Source of the DNA: WTGU01 sp965242855
GTDB lineage: Bacteria; Pseudomonadota; Alphaproteobacteria; UBA828
Length of the DNA stretch: 64,000 nucleotides
Assembly (NCBI GenBank): GCA_965242855.1
Contig: OZ251509.1
Span: 2,294,001-2,358,000 of the forward strand
Direction of reading: 5' to 3'
The translations under genes were made by a program, and so were the position numbers. The stretch's first letter is position 1; each line of letters starts with the position of its first letter. Of this stretch, positions 38,653-45,628 are shown in pieces. The notes below the pieces were generated by a model that saw only the letters and a program-made list of their open reading frames with translations, was not told where the DNA came from and ran no database searches.

Positions 38653-39139
38653 CGCTCAACTCCCGGCGCGCTTCGGGGCGCGAAGGGCGCACAAAGAAAC
38701 ATCTGCTTATCCATGAAAGTCATCTAACCCTCCCCTGGTCGGGGCCGTTCATACTCCTCCCCCTGCCAGGGGAAGCCGGGAGGGGGCCCCACACAGAGAC
38801 ATGCGATCGCGCGTCGGGCGGGCGGGCGCCGGATGGGCTTCCGGCATCGCTCTCCCATCGGCGGGTCCGTCGTCGGCTTCGCCTGGCGCCATCGGCGTCC
38901 GGTCGTGGCGGTCGATGGCGGGCGCCACGGCGAAGGACGGGGATACGCGGCGGTCCGGTTCCGGGCTCGCGGGGGCCGGGGACTATCGAGGGCGCGGTCG
39001 GGGCGATCCGCGCCGCGTTGCGGGAGCGTGATCCATCCCATACGGAATGCCCGCCGCTGGATGAGCCTTGCGGATAAGCGGGAAGGAACATGCGGGCCTG
39101 GCCGCGCATCTCGAAAACGGCGAACGGCGAAAGGAGGCC
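38653..39139. other. 487-base intergenic region between rsfS and rlmH
   Basis: No gene is supported here. It contains one copy of the dispersed palindromic repeat (38754-38790) and one copy of a second repeat with core TGCGGATAAGCGGGAA (39057-39094). Open frames on both strands have Arg/Pro-rich, non-protein-like translations. In most relatives rsfS and rlmH are close together, so this looks like an insertion of repeat-bearing DNA. Confidence 0.6.
38754..38790 (-). repeat. dispersed palindromic repeat, copy 1
   Basis: Read on the minus strand: CCCCCTCCCGGCTTCCCC, a TGGCA centre, then GGGGGAGGAG. The inner part folds into a hairpin. The same consensus recurs at 44341, 47435, 49900, 54476 and 59886, always between genes. 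Confidence 0.7.
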
Positions 39140-39646
39140 CTACTCCTCCCCGCGCGCGGTGCCTTCGTCGAGCGCGGCGACGGCCCACATCTTCTCGATG
39201 TTGTAGAGCGCGCGAACCTCCGGCCGGAAGATGTGCACGATGACGTCCTGGGCGTCGATCAGCACCCAGTCGCGGTTCTCCCGCCCCTCCACCGAGAGCG
39301 CCGGCGTTCCCTCTTCCTTGAGCCGCGCCAGCAGCCGCTCCGCCGCCGCGTCGACATGCCGGCGCGAGCGTCCGCTGGCGACGACCATCAGATCGGCGAA
39401 GGTGGTCTTCCCGGCGAGATCGATCGCGACGACATCCTCGGCCTTGGCGTCGGCGAGCGCCTGGAGGACGGTCCGGCGGATGGCCTCCGCGCCGGCGCCT
39501 TCCCGGTTCCCGCCGCCCGCGGCGACGCTTCGGTCGGACGTCGTTATCGCTCCCCTCGAACCCCCTCTTCGTCGACGGCCCGCAAGGCGCTGGCCGAGGC
39601 CGGATGCAACGGGCCGTGGAGCAGCATCCACGCCGGCGGCGCGCAC
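39140..39646 (-). CDS. rsfS: ribosomal silencing factor RsfS
   Basis: RsfS binds L14 on the large subunit and prevents joining with the small one during starvation. The conserved domain starts at about residue 55 (AIRRTVLQALADAKAEDVV) and includes IDLAGKTTFADLMVVASGRS and the DWVLIDAQDVIVHIF stretch. The start is unclear. The only ATG in frame (39646) makes the gene overlap nadD by about 100 bases; a GTG at 39631 is similar. A strong AGGGGAGCG site stands directly before an ATA codon at 39547, just after the nadD stop, so an unusual start there is possible. Confidence 0.85.
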   Translation of the reverse strand: MRAAGVDAAPRPVASGLGQRLAGRRRRGGSRGAITTSDRSVAAGGGNREGAGAEAIRRTVLQALADAKAEDVVAIDLAGKTTFADLMVVASGRSRRHVDAAAERLLARLKEEGTPALSVEGRENRDWVLIDAQDVIVHIFRPEVRALYNIEKMWAVAALDEGTARGEE

Positions 39647-40188
39647 CGCGCGAGCCCCCCGGCGCGGCGCGGCGCCAAGCGCTTGCGCGCGAAGCGCCTA
39701 GCGGGCTTCGCCGCGCCCACGCAGCGAGCGTAGGGCCAGCGGTCGAAGATGGCAACGGGCACCGCCCGGAACAGAGAAGGCCAGCCGCGCCACGCGGCGA
39801 GGCCGGGCAGGTTGTCCGCGCCCATGATCCAGACCAGCCGATGGCGGGGGAAGCGCCGCTTGAGGCGGGCCACCGTCTCCGCCGTATGGCGGCTGCCCAG
39901 GCGTTGCTCGATGTCGCTGACCCGGAACCGCCGGTCGCGCGCCGCGCGCCGCGCCGACGCCAGACGGGTCTCGAAGGCCGCCATCCCGGCGCGCGGCTTG
40001 AGCGGGTTCTGCGGCGCGACCAGCCACCACACCTCGTGCAGGCCGAGCCTCTTCAGGGCCTGAAGGCCGATATGCCGGTGCCCCGCATGCGCGGGGTTGA
40101 AGGAGCCGCCGAGCAGGCCGATCTTGCGGCCGCGCGGCGGGGGCTTCGGCGCGGCGCGGGGCAACGGCCGCGACGGGCGGCGGCGCAT
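39544..40188 (-). CDS. nadD: nicotinate-nucleotide adenylyltransferase
   Basis: A 214-residue enzyme that joins nicotinate mononucleotide to ATP-derived AMP in NAD synthesis. GLLGGSFNPAHAGHRHI (about 25-41) holds the HxGH nucleotidyl-transfer motif as HAGH. LVWIMGADNLPGL and the VSDIEQRLGSRHTAET stretch, with its ISxTxxR-like element, are also typical. An Arg/Pro-rich N-terminal tail of about 20 residues precedes the domain. It lies 14 bases after proA. Confidence 0.93.
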   Translation of the reverse strand: MRRRPSRPLPRAAPKPPPRGRKIGLLGGSFNPAHAGHRHIGLQALKRLGLHEVWWLVAPQNPLKPRAGMAAFETRLASARRAARDRRFRVSDIEQRLGSRHTAETVARLKRRFPRHRLVWIMGADNLPGLAAWRGWPSLFRAVPVAIFDRWPYARCVGAAKPARRFARKRLAPRRAGGLARCAPPAWMLLHGPLHPASASALRAVDEEGVRGER

Positions 40189-40202
40189 GGGCGCGAGGGG
40201 CG

Positions 40203-41483
40203 TCAGGGGCGCACCTGCCCGTTTCCGTAAACCTTGTATTTGTAGGTGGTCAGCTGCTCCACGCCCACGGGGCCGCGCGCGTGCAGCTTGCCCGTGGCGA
40301 TGCCGATCTCGGCGCCCATGCCGAATTCGCCGCCGTCGGCGAATTGCGTCGAGGCGTTGTGCAGCACGATTCCGCTGTCCACGCCCTCCATGAAGCGTTC
40401 GGCGGCCGCAGCGTCTTCCGTGACGATCGCGTCCGTGTGATGGGAGCCGTGGTCGTTGACGTGGGCGATGGCCGCCTCGAGCCCGTCGACCACGCCGACC
40501 GAGATGATCGCGTCGAGATATTCCGTCCGCCAATCCGCGGCGTCGGCGGCGACGACGCGCGAATCGAGCGCCTGGACGCGGCGACAGCCCCGCACCTCGC
40601 AACCGGCCGCGAACAACGGCTCCAGAATTTCCGGAAGCGCGGACGTCATGGCGGCGTCCACCAGCAGGGTCTCGGCGGCGCCGCAAATGCCCGTCCGGCG
40701 CATCTTGGCGTTGAAGGTCACCGCCCGCGCCTTCTCCGGATCCGCCGCGGCGTGGACATAGACGTGGCAGACGCCGTCGAGATGGGCCAGCACCGGGATG
40801 CGGCTCTCCGCCCGCACCCGCTCGATCAGCGACCGCCCGCCGCGCGGCACGATCAGATCCACCGTGTCCTCCATGGCGAGCAGGACGCCGACCGCCGCCC
40901 TGTCCGTCGTCGGCACGCGCTGGATGCAGCCGGCGGGCAGGCCGACCTCCGCCAGGGCGTCGCGCAGCGATTCGACGATGGCGTGCGAAGCGCCGGCGCT
41001 CTCCGAGCCGCCGCGCAGGATCGCCGCGTTGCCCGACATGAGGCAGAGGGCGCCGGCGTCCGCCGTCACGTTGGGCCGCGACTCGTACACGATTCCGATG
41101 ACGCCGATCGGCACCGAGACCCGGCGGATGCGGAGCCCGTTGGGCCGCGTCCACTCGCCGAGCACGCGGCCCACCGGGTCGTCCAGGGCGGCGACCGCTT
41201 CGACGCCGGCCGCCATCGCCTCCAGCCGCTCCGGGTCGAGGGCCAGCCGGTCGAGAAGGGCGGGGCCGGAGCCGGCGCGCCGCGCCGCCTCCACGTCGCG
41301 CGCGTTCGCTTCCAGGATGGCCGCCCGACGCCGGCGCAGCGACGAAGCCGCCGCCCGCAGGGCGCGCCGTCGCGTGTCGCTCGAGGCCCCGGCCAGCACC
41401 CGCGCCGCCGCGCGCGCGTCCGCGCCGAGCGCCGCCATTTCCGTTTCGATGCCGTCGCGCCGGGCCGCCGGGGCGGTGTTCAC
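40203..41483 (-). CDS. proA: gamma-glutamyl phosphate reductase
   Basis: A 426-residue NADPH-dependent enzyme that reduces glutamyl phosphate to the semialdehyde in proline synthesis. The aldehyde-dehydrogenase fold shows PIGVIGIVYESRPNVT (about 125-140), SGNAAILRGGSE, and the catalytic Cys in AKMRRTGICGAAETLLVD. It starts with GTG overlapping the proB stop (GTGA), so both enzymes are made in step. The length matches E. coli ProA (417). Confidence 0.95.
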   Translation of the reverse strand: MNTAPAARRDGIETEMAALGADARAAARVLAGASSDTRRRALRAAASSLRRRRAAILEANARDVEAARRAGSGPALLDRLALDPERLEAMAAGVEAVAALDDPVGRVLGEWTRPNGLRIRRVSVPIGVIGIVYESRPNVTADAGALCLMSGNAAILRGGSESAGASHAIVESLRDALAEVGLPAGCIQRVPTTDRAAVGVLLAMEDTVDLIVPRGGRSLIERVRAESRIPVLAHLDGVCHVYVHAAADPEKARAVTFNAKMRRTGICGAAETLLVDAAMTSALPEILEPLFAAGCEVRGCRRVQALDSRVVAADAADWRTEYLDAIISVGVVDGLEAAIAHVNDHGSHHTDAIVTEDAAAAERFMEGVDSGIVLHNASTQFADGGEFGMGAEIGIATGKLHARGPVGVEQLTTYKYKVYGNGQVRP

Positions 41484-42610
41484 GGGTGCTCCTCCTCGAG
41501 GACGAGATCGTCCCGGTGGATCATCTCGGCCCGTCCACGGTAGCCGAGGATCCGCTCTATTTCACGGGAATTGTGGCCGGCGATCCGGCGCGCGTCGGCG
41601 GCCGAATAGGCGATCAGGCCGCGCCCGGCCTCCGCGCCGCCTTCGACCTTGACGGCCACGGCATCGCCGCGCTGGAAGGCCCCCTCCACGGCCTTGATGC
41701 CGGCGGGCAGCAGGCTGCGACCGCGCGAAAGCGCGCGCCGCGCGCCGGCGTCGATCGTGAGCGCGCCGCGCGGCTCGAGGGCGCTCGCGATCCAGCGCTT
41801 GCGCGCCGCGCGCGGAGACGCGGTGGAGACGAACCACGTGCAGGGCGCGCCCGCCTCCAGCGCCGCGAGCGGCCGGTCGACCGCGCCCTTCGCGATGGCC
41901 ATGTGGCAACCCGCCGCCATGGCGGCTTTGGCCGCCGCGATCTTGGTGACCATGCCGCCCGAAGCCGCGGCCGTGCCCGCAGGGCCCGCCATCGCCTCGA
42001 TCGCAGGCGTGATCCGCTCCACCGAGGGCACCCGGCGGGCGTCCGGGTTGCGCCTGGGGTCGCTTTCGTAGAGGCCGTCCACGTCCGAAAGGAGAACCAG
42101 CACGTCCGCGCTCATCATCACCGCCACCCGCGCGGCGAGCCGGTCGTTGTCGCCGAAGCGGATCTCGCTGGTGGCCACGGTGTCGTTCTCGTTGATGACC
42201 GGCACCGTGCCCAACGCGAGCAGCGTGTTGATGGTGTCGCGCGCGTTCAGGTAGCGCCGGCGGGCCTCGGTATCCTCGTGGGTCAGCAGGATCTGCGCGA
42301 CCGTCAGGCCGTGACGGCCCAGGATCGACTGATAGCCGTGCGCGAGCCGGATTTGCCCGCAGGCCGCCGCCGCCTGCATCTCTTCGAGCTTCAGGGGGCC
42401 GGGCGAAAGCCCGAGGCGGCGGCGCCCGATGGCGATCGCGCCCGAGGAGACGACCAGCGCCTCCATGCCGCGCGCGCGGAACGCGGCCAGGTCGCGGGCG
42501 AGGCCGTCGAGCCACGCTTCGTCGAGGGCACCGGTGCGCGGATCGGCGAGAAGCGCCGAGCCGATCTTGACGACCGCGCGGGACGCGCGCCCGAGCGCCG
42601 GCCGGGTCAC
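41480..42610 (-). CDS. proB: glutamate 5-kinase
   Basis: A 376-residue enzyme of two parts: the amino-acid kinase domain (VVKIGSALL near residue 13, SSGAIAIGRRRLG, VINENDTVATSE with the glutamate-binding residues, GTAAASGGMVTK) and a C-terminal PUA domain (about 285-370). It starts with GTG overlapping the obgE stop (GTGA). Together with proA it carries glutamate to proline; proC is not in the window. Feedback inhibition by proline is usual for the family. Confidence 0.95.
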   Translation of the reverse strand: MTRPALGRASRAVVKIGSALLADPRTGALDEAWLDGLARDLAAFRARGMEALVVSSGAIAIGRRRLGLSPGPLKLEEMQAAAACGQIRLAHGYQSILGRHGLTVAQILLTHEDTEARRRYLNARDTINTLLALGTVPVINENDTVATSEIRFGDNDRLAARVAVMMSADVLVLLSDVDGLYESDPRRNPDARRVPSVERITPAIEAMAGPAGTAAASGGMVTKIAAAKAAMAAGCHMAIAKGAVDRPLAALEAGAPCTWFVSTASPRAARKRWIASALEPRGALTIDAGARRALSRGRSLLPAGIKAVEGAFQRGDAVAVKVEGGAEAGRGLIAYSAADARRIAGHNSREIERILGYRGRAEMIHRDDLVLEEEHP

Positions 42611-43599
42611 GGCGCGGTTTCGCGGGCCGCGGCGAGGGCCTCCGCGATCCCCTCCCCGGTGGCGCCGGAGAGGAGGCGAACCTTGCGCCCCGCCGCCTCG
42701 GCGAGAAGCGCCCGCCGCGCCGCGCGTTCGTCCGCGCTCAACAGGTCGGCCTTGTTCAGACAGACGATCTCGCGCTTGGCCGCGAGACCGCGTCCGTAGG
42801 CGCGAAGCTCGCCCCGCACCGTCGCGTAGGCGCGAGCGACATCCGCCTGCGCGCCGTCGACGAGATGGAGCAGCACCCCGCACCGCTCGATATGGCGGAG
42901 GAAGCGGTCGCCCAGCCCGGCGCCTCGGTGGGCGCCCGCGATCAGGCCCGGGATGTCGGCGACGACCGTCTCTTCCTCCTCTTCCGCGCCGGCAGACGCC
43001 ACGCCGAGAACGGGCGCCAGGGTGGTGAACGGATAGTCGGCGACTTTGGGCCGCGCGCGGCTGACGGAAGCGAGGAAGGTCGACTTGCCGGCGTTGGGCA
43101 AGCCCACCAGCCCCACGTCGGCGAGCAGCTTGAGGCGCAGCCGGATCCGGCATTCCTCGCCTTCCCCGCCGGGGTCCGCGCGGCGCGGGGCGCGGCAGGT
43201 CGAGGATTTGAAATGCGTGTTGCCCCGCCCCCCGACGCCGCCGCGCGCGAGCAGCGCCCGCGCGCCCGGTGAAACGAGGTCGGCGAACGGCGCCTCGTCG
43301 GGTTCGGCGGCGATCTCCGTCCCCACCGGCACCGCGAGGACGACGTCCGCGCCCCGCGCGCCGGCCCGGTTGCCGCCCGCACCGGGCCGCCCGGCGCCGG
43401 CCCGGACGTGCTGACGGAAGCGGAAATCGACGAGGGTGTTCAGGCCGTCCACGGCCAGGGCGAAGACCGAGCCGCCGTCGCCGCCGTCGCCGCCGTCGGG
43501 GCCGCCGCGCCGCTCGTTCCTGGCGCGCCGGAAGCTGACGCAGCCGGCGCCGCCCGCGCCGCTTCTGACGTGGATCCTGGCCTCATCGACGAAACGCAT
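42607..43599 (-). CDS. obgE: GTPase ObgE/CgtA
   Basis: A 330-residue GTPase of late 50S assembly. The Gly-rich Obg fold occupies about 1-158 (VRSGAGGAGCVSFRR, GGDGGDGGSV). The G domain follows: GLPNAGKSTFLASV (G1), DIPGLIAGAHRGAGLGDRFLR-type G3 region, NKAD (G4) and SGATG (G5). It has no long C-terminal extension. The order rplU-rpmA-obgE is widespread, and the start lies 48 bases after rpmA. Confidence 0.96.
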   Translation of the reverse strand: MRFVDEARIHVRSGAGGAGCVSFRRARNERRGGPDGGDGGDGGSVFALAVDGLNTLVDFRFRQHVRAGAGRPGAGGNRAGARGADVVLAVPVGTEIAAEPDEAPFADLVSPGARALLARGGVGGRGNTHFKSSTCRAPRRADPGGEGEECRIRLRLKLLADVGLVGLPNAGKSTFLASVSRARPKVADYPFTTLAPVLGVASAGAEEEEETVVADIPGLIAGAHRGAGLGDRFLRHIERCGVLLHLVDGAQADVARAYATVRGELRAYGRGLAAKREIVCLNKADLLSADERAARRALLAEAAGRKVRLLSGATGEGIAEALAAARETAP

Positions 43600-43647
43600 C
43601 CCCGGTGCCCGCCACGCGGCGCGGCCCGCGCGCCGGGGGAACCGCCT

Positions 43648-43905
43648 TCAGGCGCCCGGCTCGACCGAGACCACCGTCCTGCCGCCGGCGCGGCGGGCGA
43701 ACCGCACCTGCCCCGCGCGCGTCGCGAACAAGGTGTGGTCGCGCCCGATGCCGACGTTCTCTCCAGGGTGCCATCTGGTGCCGCGCTGGCGGGCGATGAT
43801 GTTGCCGGGGATCACCGCCTCGCCGCCGAACTTCTTGATGCCGAGGCGGCGGCCCGCGGTGTCGCGCCCGTTTCGCGAACTGCCGCCCGCCTTCTTGTGC
43901 GCCAT
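43648..43905 (-). CDS. rpmA: 50S ribosomal protein L27
   Basis: An 85-residue protein beginning MAHKKAGGSSRNGRDT, the N-terminal tail that reaches the peptidyl-transferase centre, followed by RLGIKKFGGE and the IVRQRGTRWHPG-type core (here IARQRGTRWHPG). The start codon shares one base with the rplU stop (TGATG). Confidence 0.97.
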   Translation of the reverse strand: MAHKKAGGSSRNGRDTAGRRLGIKKFGGEAVIPGNIIARQRGTRWHPGENVGIGRDHTLFATRAGQVRFARRAGGRTVVSVEPGA

Positions 43906-44231
43906 CAGCGCCCCTCCTCTGCCACCAGGATGTCGTCGATGCGGAGCACGGTGAGATGCTGCCGGTGGCCGCGCTTGCGCCGGTGGTTCTTCCGGCGCTT
44001 CTTCCGGAACACGACGATCTTCTCGCCGCGCCTGTGTTCGACGACGGTGGCGGCGACCCGCGCTCCCTCGACGCAGGGGCGCCCCAGGGAAACCGCCTCC
44101 CCCTCGCCGACCGCAAGCACGTCCCCGAGTTCGACCCTCTGCCCCGGCTCGACCGCGAGCCGCTCGACCTGGATCACGTCCTCCGGCGCGACGCGGTACT
44201 GCTTCCCGCCGCTACGAACCACAGCGAACAT
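43905..44231 (-). CDS. rplU: 50S ribosomal protein L21
   Basis: A 108-residue protein beginning MFAVVRSGGKQYRV, with the Lys-rich FRKKRRKNHRRKRGHRQ rRNA-binding segment at about 75-91. It is the first gene of a long minus-strand run that continues to gpmI. Its promoter places the transcript start at or within one or two bases of the ATG, so the mRNA seems to be leaderless. I see no ribosome binding site in front of it that a longer transcript could use except within the promoter itself. Confidence 0.97.
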   Translation of the reverse strand: MFAVVRSGGKQYRVAPEDVIQVERLAVEPGQRVELGDVLAVGEGEAVSLGRPCVEGARVAATVVEHRRGEKIVVFRKKRRKNHRRKRGHRQHLTVLRIDDILVAEEGR

Positions 44232-44237
44232 GGCCGC

Positions 44238-44265
44238 ACTATACCCCCACCCTCTACCCTGTCAA
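44238..44265 (-). promoter_or_regulatory. strong rplU promoter, close to consensus
   Basis: TTGACA (-35) and TATAGT (-10) are separated by 16 bases. Only six bases lie between the -10 box and the rplU ATG, which predicts a leaderless or nearly leaderless transcript. It probably drives the rplU-rpmA-obgE-proBA run. Confidence 0.8.
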
Positions 44266-44340
44266 TTTCCCGCCTTCGGTGGTTTTCCAGCCTCGCCCAT
44301 CCCCGAGACTCGCCCACCACCGGGTCTGCTTGCGCGCCTA

Positions 44341-44378
44341 CCCCCTCCCGGCCTCCTCCCTGGCAGGGAGGGGGGAGG
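44341..44378 (+). repeat. dispersed palindromic repeat, copy 2
   Basis: CCCCCTCCCGGCCTCC followed by a hairpin TCCCTGGCAGGGA and GGGGGGAGG. It lies between the rplU promoter and the convergently placed end of the RidA-fusion gene. Confidence 0.7.
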
Positions 44379-44405
44379 CGTGCAGAAACGCGCACACGCG
44401 CGGCT

Positions 44406-45599
44406 TCACACCATGGCGACGGCGTAGATCTCGTGCAGGTAGCCTTCGAGGTAGAGGCCGGTGCAGGCGATCGGCGTCCAGGCGGGGCGGCGGCGGGGGT
44501 GGAAGAGGGTGCGGCCGACCTCCATCACGCTCTCCCAGGCCCGCGGGTCCTTGTGGAAGGAGACGATTTCCACGACGTCGTCGAGGCTGGCGCCGTGCTT
44601 CTCCAGCACGCCGCGGATCTGGCCGAAGCAATAATGCGCCTGGGAGGCGACATCGCCGCGGGCCACGACGTTCTTCCGCCCGTCGGACGCGACCTGGCCC
44701 GAGACGCCGATCAGGCGTCCGTGCTTCTTCCGGGTCGCGCCCGAGATACGCTGCCTGTGCCAGTGGACGCTGGGCAGGTTCACGGCGACGCGGGGGCCCG
44801 CGCTGAAATCGGCGATCGCCCGGTAGCAGCCGACCTGGCCCATCCGGTGCAGGCCGGTCATGCCGATCGCCGTATAGGACGTGGCTTCGGCGACGGGCAG
44901 GCCGGGCACCGTCTCGTTGCACCAGCTATCGACGGCGGCGTCCATCCCGCGGGCGTCGTGGTTGAAGCAGATCACGTCCACGACGTCGTCGAGGGAGCCG
45001 CCGGCGGCGCGCATGACGTCCTTGAGGCGGTCGTAGCAGAAGCGCGCCTGCGCCATGTGGTCGCCGGGGGCCACCACGGCGCCGCGGTCGTCGGCGGCGA
45101 CGATGCCACTGGTGAACAGGTAATCCCCCTTGCGGCAGGCGGCGGAGAGCGGCAGCCCCTTCATCCAGCCGAACCCGCCCGGCGCGACTCCGCGCTTGCG
45201 GCCCGCGCCCGTGTGGGCGACGACGCGGACGACGACCTCGAGGCGCGGATCGTGGGCGCCGACCATGCCGAGCGCCGTCCATGCCGGATAAGGCGGCGCG
45301 AACACCTTGCGGCCCACGGCGAAGGCGTCGTCGATGGTGCGCGGGTCCTTGTGGAAGGACATCACGTCCAGGACGTCGTCGACCTCCGCCCCGGCCGCCC
45401 GCAACACGGCGCGGATGCGGGCGAAGGCGTTGCGTAGCTGCTTCGCCGCGTCGCCCGCGTCCAGCGGCCGGCCGGAATCGGCCACGCTGGCCTGGCCTGA
45501 AAGAAACAGGAGATCGCCGGCCCGGACGGCGGCCGAAGCCGGCCACTTCCTCATCCAGCCTTCGCTTTCGGGCGTGAGATCGACGCGATCGTCGGCCAT
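44406..45599 (-). CDS. protein with three tandem RidA (YjgF/UK114) domains
   Basis: A 397-residue protein made of three successive RidA-like domains, about 18-128, 143-264 and 278-396. Each shows the family pattern: a LFLSGQ-type strand (LLFLSGQ, YLFTSGI, LIGVSGQ), an AxAQ...F--I--VL-xAG helix, and a DVLDVMSFHKD-type strand. RidA proteins normally form trimers with the active site between subunits, so this chain could fold as a single-chain pseudo-trimer. The arginine needed for imine deamination, normally in 'PAR', is Trp107 in domain 1 and Trp374 in domain 3, and Thr/Ser in domain 2, so classical deaminase activity is unlikely. The start at 45599 has GGGGAGGGAGG upstream. It follows the CocE gene by 29 bases. 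Confidence 0.85.
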   Translation of the reverse strand: MADDRVDLTPESEGWMRKWPASAAVRAGDLLFLSGQASVADSGRPLDAGDAAKQLRNAFARIRAVLRAAGAEVDDVLDVMSFHKDPRTIDDAFAVGRKVFAPPYPAWTALGMVGAHDPRLEVVVRVVAHTGAGRKRGVAPGGFGWMKGLPLSAACRKGDYLFTSGIVAADDRGAVVAPGDHMAQARFCYDRLKDVMRAAGGSLDDVVDVICFNHDARGMDAAVDSWCNETVPGLPVAEATSYTAIGMTGLHRMGQVGCYRAIADFSAGPRVAVNLPSVHWHRQRISGATRKKHGRLIGVSGQVASDGRKNVVARGDVASQAHYCFGQIRGVLEKHGASLDDVVEIVSFHKDPRAWESVMEVGRTLFHPRRRPAWTPIACTGLYLEGYLHEIYAVAMV

Positions 45600-45628
45600 G
45601 CCTCCCTCCCCTCGCTCCGCCATGGTCG

